Below are positions 52,694-61,147 of a stretch of DNA of 64,000 nucleotides, piece by piece; the first letter of the stretch is position 1; every line of letters begins with the position of its first letter. The stretch is from Paenibacillus ginsengarvi. Its GTDB lineage: Bacteria; Bacillota; Bacilli; Paenibacillales; NBRC-103111. A model generated the notes under the pieces. It worked only from the letters and a program-made list of their open reading frames with translations. It made no database searches and was not told the origin of the DNA. The position numbers and the translations under genes are program-made. The DNA lies in the NCBI RefSeq assembly GCF_003626695.1, contig NZ_RBAH01000001.1:575711-639710 (forward strand), in the 5' to 3' direction.

Positions 52694-52917
52694 TGTTTTT
52701 TTAATAAAGCAATTGTTAGCTTATCGCAAGTAGCTTGTCGCAGTCAATACCCTTATGCCGATCGAATACAGGAAAATAAGCCCATTACCTGCAATGAGCT
52801 TACGAATAATGCGATTATTTTATCCATGCTCCCGATTGCGTATGTATGGAACCCGATTCCGTCAGAAAGCCCTTCCCCTCCGGTAAAAGCCTCTGGCGCG
52901 AATCGCCCGGTTCGCCG

Positions 52918-53931
52918 TCATACCTTACGCGGAAACGTGGTCGATTGCCTGACAACCAGCTCAGGCGTCAGGACGATCGCCGTCTTGCCCTTCTTTTCCC
53001 CCCGTACCTCCTGAATGATCAGATCCATCACGCGCCGTCCCATCTCGGCAATCGGCTGCGAAATCGTCGTCAGCGGCGGATCGACAATGCCGGCCAGCAT
53101 CGTGTTGTCGAAGCCGATAATCGATACATCCCACGGAATCGTAAGCCGCAGCTCCTTCGCCGCCTGCACGGCCCCGATCGCCAGCAGATCGTTGCATGCG
53201 AACAGAGCCGTCGGCGCATCTTCCGAGATCAGCAGCTCCAGCGTTTGGCGCCTTCCTTCCTCGATGGAAGAGAAACTCTCGACGACAACCGGACCACCTT
53301 CCTCGATCCCCGCTTCTTCAAGAGCATGTATGAACCCTCGTACCCGATCGCTGCTGGAGGACAAGCTTAATTGTTCCGTCAGAACGGCTACATGGCGATG
53401 ACCGAGCCCGAGCAGATGAGACGCCGCCCGGTATCCGCCCAAGTAATCGTCGACCCGGACGCTGTCGGCATCCATTCCTGGTATATGATCCCGTGTCACA
53501 AAAGCTACCGGGATATTCTGTGTATGCAGGCTTTGCAGCACGGCTTCGTTGCTGATGCCCGTCGAGATGATGATCCCGTCGACTTTTTTCTGCTTCAAAA
53601 ACGTAATATAGTCCCCTTCCCGCCGCGGATTATTGTCCGTGCTGCACATGACGAGATTAAATCCGAGCTCGCGGCCGCGGTCTTCCACGCTTCGGGCGAT
53701 TTCCGCATACAGCGGATTGGCCAGATCGGGGATCAGCAGGCCGATCGTAAACGTGCTTTTGCCTGTCAAGGCCGACGCCACGACGCTAGGCTGATAGTCC
53801 AGCTCCTGCATAATCTCGTGAACGCGTTCCCTCGTGTCGGTGCTGATGCGCCCCGTTCCGTTAATAACCTTCGATACGGTCGCAATCGATACACCGGCCG
53901 CTTTGGCAATGTCATAGATCGTAGTTTTCAT
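52918..53931 (-). CDS. LacI-family transcriptional regulator
   Basis: 337 residues. The HTH is TIYDIAKAAGVSIATVSKVINGTGRIS, followed by the hinge helix QPSVVASALTGKST and a periplasmic-binding-protein-like core (TIGLLIPDLANPLYAEIARSVE, DGIIISTGISNE, ALFACNDLLAIGAVQAAKEL, GFDNTMLAGIVDPPLTTI). It should bind a sugar. No sugar genes lie beside it, so its target is elsewhere or only itself; a 9-bp inverted repeat flanks its leader at 53958 and 54021. Confidence 0.93.
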   Translation of the reverse strand: MKTTIYDIAKAAGVSIATVSKVINGTGRISTDTRERVHEIMQELDYQPSVVASALTGKSTFTIGLLIPDLANPLYAEIARSVEDRGRELGFNLVMCSTDNNPRREGDYITFLKQKKVDGIIISTGISNEAVLQSLHTQNIPVAFVTRDHIPGMDADSVRVDDYLGGYRAASHLLGLGHRHVAVLTEQLSLSSSSDRVRGFIHALEEAGIEEGGPVVVESFSSIEEGRRQTLELLISEDAPTALFACNDLLAIGAVQAAKELRLTIPWDVSIIGFDNTMLAGIVDPPLTTISQPIAEMGRRVMDLIIQEVRGEKKGKTAIVLTPELVVRQSTTFPRKV

Positions 53932-53957
53932 TTCCTATCGCTCCCAGCCGATCGATT

Positions 53958-54029
53958 TGTCAGGTTTTTTAACTTCATTATAACATCCACAATACGAATT
54001 GAGGATATTTTTTTGTATATAACCTGACA
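53958..54029. promoter_or_regulatory. Spaced inverted repeat flanking the LacI gene promoter
   Basis: TGTCAGGTT (53958-53966) and AACCTGACA (54021-54029) are perfect 9-bp arms 54 bp apart. Between them, on the minus strand, is a -10 TATAAT. Such spacing could suit two operator half-sites or looping. Confidence 0.45.
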
Positions 54030-54036
54030 TGGGAAT

Positions 54037-54074
54037 AAAAAATGCCGTCCGATCCACATTCGGATCGAACGGCA
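54037..54074 (-). terminator. Terminator of yojF-bshB2
   Basis: TGCCGT (54043-54048) and ACGGCA (54069-54074) with inner GATCC/GGATC form the stem; on the minus strand six T follow. Confidence 0.85.
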
Positions 54075-54100
54075 CAACCAGGTCGCATACAATTCCAGCG

Positions 54101-54754
54101 TCAATCAAAGCGATACGTCCAGAACCGTTCCGTGCTGAAACGGCTTTTCATGCTCGGATCATCGGCCGCCAGAACGACGGACATATATTGGAACTGGGAA
54201 CGGTGCGCTTGCAGCGACAACAGCTTCACGTCCAGAAACTCGCTTACATCGTTTACAACATCGGGCTGACCCAAGGCTTCCTCGCACCCTTTAGCAAAAG
54301 CGATGCAATTCACGACAGGCCTGTCAGCGGCCGGCAAACGCGCCACAGCGCCGATAACCGCAGCCCCGCAGGCGTCATGATCCGGATGAACGCTGTATCC
54401 GGGGTAAAACGTCATAATAAGAGACGGACGAACTTCCTCGATCAAATCCGTAATTCGTTTCATTAACTGTTCCCGATCCTCAAACTCGATCGTTTTATCA
54501 TGGAACCCGCCGAGCCGCAAATCCTCGATGCCGATGCTGCGGCACGATTCCTCCAGCTCCTGCTTGCGGATGAGCGGCAAAGTGGAGCGGTTTGCGAACG
54601 GAGGAACCCCCATATTACGGCCCATCTCGCCCAGCGTTAGGCATAAATACGTAACCGGCGTTCCTTGCCGGATATGCTTCGCTATCGTTCCGGAGCTGCC
54701 CGTCTCGTCGTCGGGATGCGGAAGCACAACCAATACGTGTCGCTGACGATCCAT
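54101..54754 (-). CDS. bshB2: Bacillithiol biosynthesis deacetylase BshB2
   Basis: 217 residues with the zinc motif PHPDDET at 12-18 and the third ligand in GYSVHPDHDACGAAV. This LmbE-type deacetylase removes acetyl from GlcNAc-malate in bacillithiol synthesis. The lengths and the tail SRFSTERFWTYRFD fit the BshB2 form. In B. subtilis the gene (yojG) follows yojF, as here with 43 bp between. bshA, bshB1 and bshC are not in this window. Confidence 0.93.
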   Translation of the reverse strand: MDRQRHVLVVLPHPDDETGSSGTIAKHIRQGTPVTYLCLTLGEMGRNMGVPPFANRSTLPLIRKQELEESCRSIGIEDLRLGGFHDKTIEFEDREQLMKRITDLIEEVRPSLIMTFYPGYSVHPDHDACGAAVIGAVARLPAADRPVVNCIAFAKGCEEALGQPDVVNDVSEFLDVKLLSLQAHRSQFQYMSVVLAADDPSMKSRFSTERFWTYRFD

Positions 54755-54797
54755 CGCTATTCCCCTCTTTCACGAAGTATAGTAGTCGGTCTTGTCG

Positions 54798-55142
54798 TTA
54801 AAAAGGATGACGGCCCAGTTGGAGGCCGACGACGAGCTTGCCCTCCGAATCGTAGCCGGCCAGCACGAGACGGTCGCCGCCGTCGTTTTCGTAGTGGGTC
54901 AGTCCTTCGGAATATACCCATCCTTCGCCTGTCTTCAGTCCGACCCGGAACGGTCCGCTACCGGCGATAGAGCCCTGAACATACCGGACGGAACCGTTTT
55001 TCAAAAAAGTGGACGCGGTAAATTTGCTGCTGTCCCGGTGGGAAGCGTAGGCGCCCGTCGTCATTTCCATTTGCAGAAACAGCTGTTCATCAAGCATCGA
55101 GTCCAGCATCAACTGAACGTCCTGCGGGTCGATCGGCTTCAT
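54798..55142 (-). CDS. yojF: YojF family protein (DUF1806)
   Basis: 114 residues from ATG after AAGGAGG. PIDPQDVQLMLDSMLDEQLFLQMEMTTGAYA and FRVGLKTGEGWVYSEGLTHYE are the family core; beta-rich, no membrane segment. It is found beside bshB2 in B. subtilis and relatives, which suggests a partner or accessory role in bacillithiol synthesis, but no function is proven. It has its own upstream gap of 40 bp after the RlmI-like gene, whose transcript may run on into it. Confidence 0.9.
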   Translation of the reverse strand: MKPIDPQDVQLMLDSMLDEQLFLQMEMTTGAYASHRDSSKFTASTFLKNGSVRYVQGSIAGSGPFRVGLKTGEGWVYSEGLTHYENDGGDRLVLAGYDSEGKLVVGLQLGRHPF

Positions 55143-55182
55143 ACGTTTACCTCCTTATGGCAAGAATCTGCCGTTCCGCGGT

Positions 55183-56553
55183 TTATCGGGAACGGACTTC
55201 GAATATGGCAAATTTCAAATAGTCCCCTTCGCTCGTACCGAGAAGCTGCGGATGGTCTTTGCCAGCGCCCCGGTATTCAATTTGCCTCAGCACTTTGCGC
55301 GCGTCGGACGCGGCCGAAAGTATCGTTTCCAGAAAAACATCCGGCCTTACATGGTACGAGCAGCTCGCGGTCACGAGATAGCCGCCTTCGTTCACCAGCT
55401 TCATCGCGTGCAGGTTAATGTCCTTGTAGCCCCGAAGCGCCCCGGGCACCGCTCCTTTAGTTTTGGCAAAAGCGGGCGGGTCGAGAATGACGACATCCCA
55501 CGTCCGGCCTTCCGCTCCGACCGGCTTCGACGTATCGACCTTGCCCGCACCGGATCCTTGTCCCGCTTGGGCTCTGGCCCGCCGCTCTTCGAGCCCGCGA
55601 ACCTGCGCGCGCAAGTAATCGAACGCGTCGGCGACGACAAACTCCACCCGGTCCGTAAAACCGTTCCGCTCCACATTCCGCCTGGCGGTATCGACGGCGT
55701 GCTCCGATATATCGAGGCACGTCACTTTTTTCGCGCCGCCGCTGCACGCATTCAGCGTAAAGCTCCCGGTATGCGAGAAACATTCGAGCACGGACGCACC
55801 GTCCCAATATGGAAACGTCACCTCTTTGCCGTTGGCATTGACCGGTACGGATCTGCCCGTGCTTTCGTCCGTCGCAAGCCGTATGCCGCTGCGAGCACCC
55901 CAGCCGGTCATCAGCTTGTGGATGGATGCCCGGTTTTCCCTCTGGTCCAAAAAGTATCCGGTCTTCTGTCCTTGCTCGATATCGACCTCGATGCGCAGCC
56001 CGTTCTCGACAATCTCCACGTAACGCGGACAATCGCCGTACAGAGGGCCCTTTATCTGCTCCAGCCCTTCCAGCTCGCGCACGGATACGTCGCTGCGTTC
56101 ATAAATGCCGCGCGGCTGAAATAGCTCGGCAAGCGTTTCGACGATTAGCGGTTTACACCGCTCCATACCGAGGGACAACACCTGGATGACGAGCACATCG
56201 GCAAACCGGTCGACGACCAGCCCCGGCAAAAAATCCGCTTCGCCGTATACCAGACGATAACCCGTTGCTTCGCCGACAAAACGGCTGCGCAGCTGCGCGC
56301 ACTGCTCGAACCGACTTGCGAAGAAGTCCCGGTCCATTTGCTCCAAAGGCGTATAGGAAACAACCCTTACCGCGATTTGCGACTTCGGATTGATATAACC
56401 CGTCGCCAAATATTGCCCCGTATGGCTCAGGACGGATACGAGATCTCCGGGCTCGTATTCCCCGTCCACGCTTGCGATTTCATTCGCGTAAATCCACGGC
56501 TGGCCTTGCTCGAGCCGCTTTTTCCGCTTTCGGTCCAGTATTACCGATGCCAC
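55183..56553 (-). CDS. RlmI-like rRNA methyltransferase (PUA + SAM domain)
   Basis: 456 residues from a GTG at 56553, seven bases after GGGGGA; a TTG at 56568 is also in frame. N-terminal PUA domain (LDRKRKKRLEQGQPWIYANEI), then EEHA-type part and SAM domain: VLECFSHTGSFTLNACSGGAKKVTCLD, VVADAFDYLRAQV, DVVILDPPAFAKTKG and TASCSYHVRPDVF. The family methylates C5 of a cytosine in 23S rRNA (RlmI) or relatives. Two insertions, about 30 residues before motif I (IRLATDESTGRSVPVNANG) and 20 before the DPP motif (RARAQAGQGSGAGKVDTS), are not in Bacillus YwbD. Confidence 0.9.
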   Translation of the reverse strand: MASVILDRKRKKRLEQGQPWIYANEIASVDGEYEPGDLVSVLSHTGQYLATGYINPKSQIAVRVVSYTPLEQMDRDFFASRFEQCAQLRSRFVGEATGYRLVYGEADFLPGLVVDRFADVLVIQVLSLGMERCKPLIVETLAELFQPRGIYERSDVSVRELEGLEQIKGPLYGDCPRYVEIVENGLRIEVDIEQGQKTGYFLDQRENRASIHKLMTGWGARSGIRLATDESTGRSVPVNANGKEVTFPYWDGASVLECFSHTGSFTLNACSGGAKKVTCLDISEHAVDTARRNVERNGFTDRVEFVVADAFDYLRAQVRGLEERRARAQAGQGSGAGKVDTSKPVGAEGRTWDVVILDPPAFAKTKGAVPGALRGYKDINLHAMKLVNEGGYLVTASCSYHVRPDVFLETILSAASDARKVLRQIEYRGAGKDHPQLLGTSEGDYLKFAIFEVRSR

Positions 56554-56717
56554 TGCAATTTCCCCCAACTTCGTATTCGTAATGTCGCCTGCCGCCGCAT
56601 CGCTTGCGACGCAGACGATTTGACTGGCTTGTCATGCTCGTCTGCCCGTCCACATAAACATATAGTAATAAACCGCCTCACAAAAGGATTAACTTAAAAC
56701 GCAAAAAGGAGACCCGC

Positions 56718-57692
56718 ATGACTACGCAAATCATCCTGCCGCTGCTCGTCGGACTCGGCATCTTTTTGACCGGCATGAAAATAATGGAGCTGGCGCTGCA
56801 CGGGTGGGCCGGCTCTTATTTGACCGGACTCGTCGAAACGTTTACGCGCACGCCCGTCCGCGGCTTGTTCATCGGCACCGGCGTAACGGCCGTCCTGCAA
56901 AGCAGCAGCGCACTCACGGTCATAACGATCGGACTTGTGAACGCCGGCATTATGACCTTTCCAAAAACGCTCGGCATCATTCTCGGCTCCAATATCGGCA
57001 CCTGCCTGACAACCGAGCTTATCGGCCTGAATATAAACAAGCTCGCCTTCCCGGCGCTGCTCGGTTCAGCCTCGATCTGGCTCGGGTCGGTCGCGCTTTC
57101 ATCCTTCGTGCGCTCCCGCCGCCCGCAGCGCGCGCTCCACCACATCCGTTCGCTGTCGCTGGCGGTTAGCGGCTTCTCTTCCGTACTGCTCGGCGTCGAA
57201 GTGATGCAAACGATCGTTCCGCTGCTGCAAAGCCGCGGCCTGTTCGGCTGGTTCGTCGAGCACGCCCAGCGCAGCGTGTTGTGGGGGTTCGCTGCAGGAG
57301 CGATCCTGACGGCCGTTATTCACAGCAGCGCGGCCACCATCGCGATGACAATGGGCCTCGCCGCCGTCGATGCGATTCCGGTGGAGCTGGGCGTCGCGAT
57401 CGTGCTCGGCGCAAACGTCGGTACTTGCGTAACCGCCTTGATGGCCGCCATCGGCGGAACGCGAAGCGGGCAATTCGTCGCCTGGGCGCATATCTCGCTC
57501 AACGTCGGCGGAGCGCTGCTGTTCCTGCCCTTGCTGCCGCTGCTGCATCAAGCTTCCGCGTTGTTCGCGTCCTCGCCCTCAGGGCAAATCGCCCACGCTC
57601 AAACGATCTTCAATGTCGTCAGCTCGCTTATCGCGCTGCCTTTCTGTTATTTGCCCGTGTTCGGCGGCGGTCCGACAGCGAAACGGCTTTAG
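56718..57692 (+). CDS. yqeW: Na+/phosphate cotransporter family protein (YqeW-like)
   Basis: 324 residues, ATG after AAAAAGGAG. Eight to nine hydrophobic segments with the two inverted repeats of the NptA family: TAVLQSSSALTVITIGLV with SNIGTCLTTE, and TAVIHSSAATIAMTMGLA with GANVGTCVTAL. No cytoplasmic PhoU-like tail. In B. subtilis yqeW lies between mtaB and rpsU. Here it is in the same neighbourhood but inverted relative to the core genes. Its stop overlaps the stop of deoC. Confidence 0.9.
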   Translation: MTTQIILPLLVGLGIFLTGMKIMELALHGWAGSYLTGLVETFTRTPVRGLFIGTGVTAVLQSSSALTVITIGLVNAGIMTFPKTLGIILGSNIGTCLTTELIGLNINKLAFPALLGSASIWLGSVALSSFVRSRRPQRALHHIRSLSLAVSGFSSVLLGVEVMQTIVPLLQSRGLFGWFVEHAQRSVLWGFAAGAILTAVIHSSAATIAMTMGLAAVDAIPVELGVAIVLGANVGTCVTALMAAIGGTRSGQFVAWAHISLNVGGALLFLPLLPLLHQASALFASSPSGQIAHAQTIFNVVSSLIALPFCYLPVFGGGPTAKRL

Positions 57693-58384
57693 TAGCCGGT
57701 AACGCCGCCCGCTCCGTTCATAATCGCGACGCCCGAGCTTGTGCCCAGCCGGGTTGCGCCCGCCTCGATCATCGCCAGCGCAGTGGCGAGGTCGCGCACG
57801 CCGCCGGATGCTTTCACCTGAATATCCGGCGAAACGGCCGCGCGCATCAGCTTTACGTCTTCTACCGTGGCGCCGCCCGGACCGAAGCCTGTCGACGTCT
57901 TGACGAAATGCGCACCCGCTTCTTCCGCCAGCCGGCAAGCGGTTCGCTTTTGCTCCTCGTTCAAAAGGCCGGTTTCGAGGATCACTTTGACGATCGCCTT
58001 CCCCCGCACCGCTTCCACAACGGCCCGGATATCGTCCCTTACGTAAGTCTCATCGCCGGCCAGCAGCCGCCCTACCGCGAGTACCATATCGATGTCGGTT
58101 GCGCCGAGCTCCGCCGCCCTAGCCGCCTCGTACGCTTTCACATCGCTGCATGAGGCTCCGAGCGGAAACCCGACAACGGCGCTAACGCGCACGCCGCTCC
58201 CCGCCAAATAGCGGACGCAGTCGGCCACATAGCCGCTGTTTACGCATACACTGTAAAAGCCGTACTGCCGGGCTTCGTCGCAAAGCTTCAGCACCGCCTC
58301 CGGCGTCGCTTCCGCCTTGAGCAGCGTATGGTCGATGTAAGACGGCAGGCGATTCAGATCGAATTTGTCCGGAGCAGCACTCAT
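57689..58384 (-). CDS. deoC: Deoxyribose-phosphate aldolase
   Basis: 231 residues. Schiff-base lysine in HFVKTSTGFGPGGAT, plus IDHTLLKAEATPEAVLKLCDEA and KASGGVRDLATALAMIEAGA, which are the DeoC family landmarks. It splits deoxyribose 5-phosphate into glyceraldehyde 3-phosphate and acetaldehyde in nucleoside salvage. It starts two bases after the Nudix stop and converges on yqeW with a 4-bp overlap, leaving no room for a separate terminator. Confidence 0.96.
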   Translation of the reverse strand: MSAAPDKFDLNRLPSYIDHTLLKAEATPEAVLKLCDEARQYGFYSVCVNSGYVADCVRYLAGSGVRVSAVVGFPLGASCSDVKAYEAARAAELGATDIDMVLAVGRLLAGDETYVRDDIRAVVEAVRGKAIVKVILETGLLNEEQKRTACRLAEEAGAHFVKTSTGFGPGGATVEDVKLMRAAVSPDIQVKASGGVRDLATALAMIEAGATRLGTSSGVAIMNGAGGVTGY

Positions 58385-58385
58385 G

Positions 58386-58814
58386 TCAGTCCACCTCGAT
58401 TTGGAGTAATGTCAAAGCTTTCCGCAGCACGGAATCGTTGTTCGCATAACCGGCCTGTTTTTGCTGCTTCCACGCTTCCTTCGGCTCGTACCAGGCGACG
58501 CCGCTAATTTCCTCGATTTGCGCCAGCAGTTCTCCGCCCGTCGCTTCGACCAGGAAATAATGCACTTCCTTATCTATAGTTCCGTGTTTCTCGTGTGTGT
58601 ACTCGTATTCGACCCGCTCCAGCTCGGCGACGATTCGTCCCTCGATGCCGGTCTCCTCGGCAATTTCCCGCAGCGCCGTTTGCGGGATCGTTTCTCCCGC
58701 CTCCATCTTGCCCTTTGGCACTGTTTTTTTGCCGTAGCGGTCATGAATGAGCTGCACTTCCGTCACGCCGTCCCTAACGCGGTATACGACACCGCCGGCC
58801 GATATTTCCTTCAT
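58386..58814 (-). CDS. Nudix hydrolase
   Basis: 142 residues from the ATG at 58814 (MKEISAGGVVYRVRDGV), with GAGGCGG upstream; the longer frame to 58895 lacks Nudix sequence. The Nudix box is GKMEAGETIPQTALREIAEETGI, complete with the REUxEE core. The close build (GKKTVPKGKMEAGE, HEKHGTIDKEVHYFLVEA) fits diadenosine polyphosphate or nucleotide-clearing hydrolases such as those in Bacilli. Translationally tied to deoC, one base apart. Substrate unknown. Confidence 0.92.
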   Translation of the reverse strand: MKEISAGGVVYRVRDGVTEVQLIHDRYGKKTVPKGKMEAGETIPQTALREIAEETGIEGRIVAELERVEYEYTHEKHGTIDKEVHYFLVEATGGELLAQIEEISGVAWYEPKEAWKQQKQAGYANNDSVLRKALTLLQIEVD

Positions 58815-58931
58815 AAGCTCACCGCCTCGTTCTCTTTTTGAAATGCCTAAAGCCGCGGAATGCCGAAGAAGGATTCCGCATTCCGTAGTACACAACCGGA
58901 AAAGCGAAATCCTCCATGAGCATGTCCCGCG

Positions 58932-60281
58932 TCAGCCGCTAACCGCGCTTTTGTGCATAGCGGGCTCCTCGACGCCGATCAGTTCGCCCTTGCTTTCGTT
59001 CACGCCCGCCTCGGTCATCTTCACCCGGCACAGCTGTCCGACAAGCGATTCGGAGCCCGGGAACACGAGATTCACATAGTTATCGGAATAACCCATCAGC
59101 AGGCCGCTATCCGGCGCCCCCTTGTACGTACGCTCGGGAATCACTTCCAGCGTTTGGCCGACGAATTTGCGCGCATAGGCCAGCTGCATCCGCTCGGACA
59201 AATCGATCAGTTCGTGGACGCGTTCGTTTTTCACTTCTTCGTCCACTTGATCCTCCATCCGGGCAGCAGGCGTGCCGGTGCGCTTCGAATAAGGGAACAC
59301 ATGCATTTCCGCGAACTGCATCTGCTCCATAAATTGATAGCCGCGGCGGAACATCTCCTCCGTCTCGCCCGGGAAGCCGACGATCACGTCGGTCGTAATC
59401 GCAACGTCCGGCAGCGCGATATGGAGCTTCTCGATCTTCTTGCCGAACTCGGCCGTCGTATATTTGCGGCGCATCCGCGCCAGCACCGCATCGTCGCCCG
59501 CCTGAAGCGGCACGTGCAGATGACGGCACATTTTATCGGACGCGTTCAACACTTCGACCACTTTATCGGTAATTTGGCTTGCCTCGATGGAGCTGATCCG
59601 AATGCGTTTCAGCCCGTCCACCTTGTCCAAATCCCACAGCAGCTCGGCCAGGCCGTAGCCTTGCAAGTCTTCGCCGTATCCGCCGGTATGAATTCCGGTC
59701 AGCACGATTTCCTTGTAACCGGCATCGACGAGCATATGCGCCTGTCTCAGCACGCTTTCCGCCGAACGGCTGCGCATGAGCCCGCGGGACCAGGGAATGA
59801 TGCAGAACGTGCAGAAGTTGTTGCAGCCTTCCTGGATTTTCAGAAAGGCCCGCGTCCGGTCAGCAAAATCCGGAACGTCCAGCTCCTCGAATTCACGCGT
59901 CTTCATAATGTTGCGCACAGCATTGATCGGCTGGCGCTTCTCGCGATATTCGTTCACAAGCGGAATGATTTGATCGCGGCTTTGCGTGCCGATGACGAGA
60001 TCGACGCCCGGGATCGCCATAATTTCCGCAGGCGAAGTTTGCGCGTAGCAGCCCGTTACGGCCACGATCGCATCCGGATTGCGGCGAATGGCGCGGCGTA
60101 TAATTTGCCGGCTTTTTTTGTCGCCCGTATTCGTAACGGTGCATGTATTGATGACATATACATCGGCCGTTTGCTCGAAATCAACCTGCTCGTAGCCTTC
60201 GTGTTTGAAGAGCTGCCAAATCGCTTCCGTATCGTAAAAATTCACTTTGCAGCCAAGCGTATGAAACGCAACTGTAGACAT
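58932..60281 (-). CDS. mtaB: tRNA t6A methylthiotransferase MtaB (YqeV)
   Basis: 449 residues from the ATG at 60281 (MSTVAFHTLGCKVNFYDTEAI). The N-terminal MTTase domain has the three cluster cysteines (LGCKVN, NTCTVTN, TGCYAQ), and the radical SAM domain has CNNFCTFCIIPWSRG (CxxxCxxC). A C-terminal TRAM domain follows (VIPERTYKGAPDSGLLMGYSDNYVNLVF). It adds methylthio to t6A37 of ANN-decoding tRNAs. It starts 7 bp after the rsmE stop, the B. subtilis order. Confidence 0.96.
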   Translation of the reverse strand: MSTVAFHTLGCKVNFYDTEAIWQLFKHEGYEQVDFEQTADVYVINTCTVTNTGDKKSRQIIRRAIRRNPDAIVAVTGCYAQTSPAEIMAIPGVDLVIGTQSRDQIIPLVNEYREKRQPINAVRNIMKTREFEELDVPDFADRTRAFLKIQEGCNNFCTFCIIPWSRGLMRSRSAESVLRQAHMLVDAGYKEIVLTGIHTGGYGEDLQGYGLAELLWDLDKVDGLKRIRISSIEASQITDKVVEVLNASDKMCRHLHVPLQAGDDAVLARMRRKYTTAEFGKKIEKLHIALPDVAITTDVIVGFPGETEEMFRRGYQFMEQMQFAEMHVFPYSKRTGTPAARMEDQVDEEVKNERVHELIDLSERMQLAYARKFVGQTLEVIPERTYKGAPDSGLLMGYSDNYVNLVFPGSESLVGQLCRVKMTEAGVNESKGELIGVEEPAMHKSAVSG

Positions 60282-60288
60282 CGTCCTG

Positions 60289-61050
60289 TCAACCTCCCAT
60301 CTCTCCTGCTTCATATAACAAACACGAAAGAGCGACCAGACCGGCCGTTTCCGTGCGTAAAATTCTAGCTCCGAGCCTGACCGGCACGCAGCCGGCTTCT
60401 TCCGCTTCCTGCGCTTCCTTCTCGGAAAACCCGCCTTCGGGTCCGATGACGAGCAGCACGTCCATTCCGGCCGCCCCTCCGCGCGCCGCCAGAGCGCCGC
60501 TTATCGCCGTCTTCAGCATGGAGCCTTCTTCCTTCTCGTAACAAAAGAACGCCGCATCCGCCTCCTTGGCCGACTGCAGCAGCTGCTTCCACGATACGGA
60601 CGCTTCCACCTGCGGGATACGGCCGCGATGCGCCTGCTCGGCCGCCTCTTTGGCGATTTTCTGCCAGCGCTCAAGCCGCTTCGCCTCTTTTTTCGCGTCG
60701 TATGAAACGACTGTGCGCTCGGACACGAACGGAAGGAAGCGGATCGCTCCGATCTCGGTCCCTTTCTGAATGACGATCTCCATCTTGTCGCCTTTCGGCA
60801 AGCTTTGGGCGATCGTGACCTGAATCGCAGGCTCCGCCGACAACGGGAGCAGTTCGGACACTTGCGCGACGATCCGATTTTTGCCGATCTCGGTTATCGT
60901 TCCTCGCGCTTCCCTGCTGACGCCGTCGCAAATGACGATCACGTCCCCGGCGCGGGCTCGCATCACGTTCGCTATATGATGGGCGTCGTCGCCCATTAGG
61001 ATCGCTTCCGTCTCCGTCAATTGCTCGGGAGACACAAAATATTTTTGCAT
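60289..61050 (-). CDS. rsmE: 16S rRNA (uracil1498-N3)-methyltransferase RsmE
   Basis: 253 residues from the ATG at 61050 (MQKYFVSPEQLTETEAILMG), after AAGGGG; the frame is open 39 codons further but overlaps the M50 gene. N-terminal PUA-like domain, then the SPOUT domain with LPKGDKMEIVIQKGTEIGAIRF, VLLVIGPEGGFSEKE and VRLGARILRTETAGLVAL (the knot). It modifies U1498 of 16S rRNA. It lies between the M50 protease and mtaB. Confidence 0.95.
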   Translation of the reverse strand: MQKYFVSPEQLTETEAILMGDDAHHIANVMRARAGDVIVICDGVSREARGTITEIGKNRIVAQVSELLPLSAEPAIQVTIAQSLPKGDKMEIVIQKGTEIGAIRFLPFVSERTVVSYDAKKEAKRLERWQKIAKEAAEQAHRGRIPQVEASVSWKQLLQSAKEADAAFFCYEKEEGSMLKTAISGALAARGGAAGMDVLLVIGPEGGFSEKEAQEAEEAGCVPVRLGARILRTETAGLVALSCLLYEAGEMGG

Positions 61051-61147
61051 GTTACCCCTTCTTGCCTCGCATAAATTGAACCACCATTCATCATACACCG
61101 TTTTTCGCCGAATAGCTACCCCCGGCTCCTCGCCCATTCCCGGCGGT

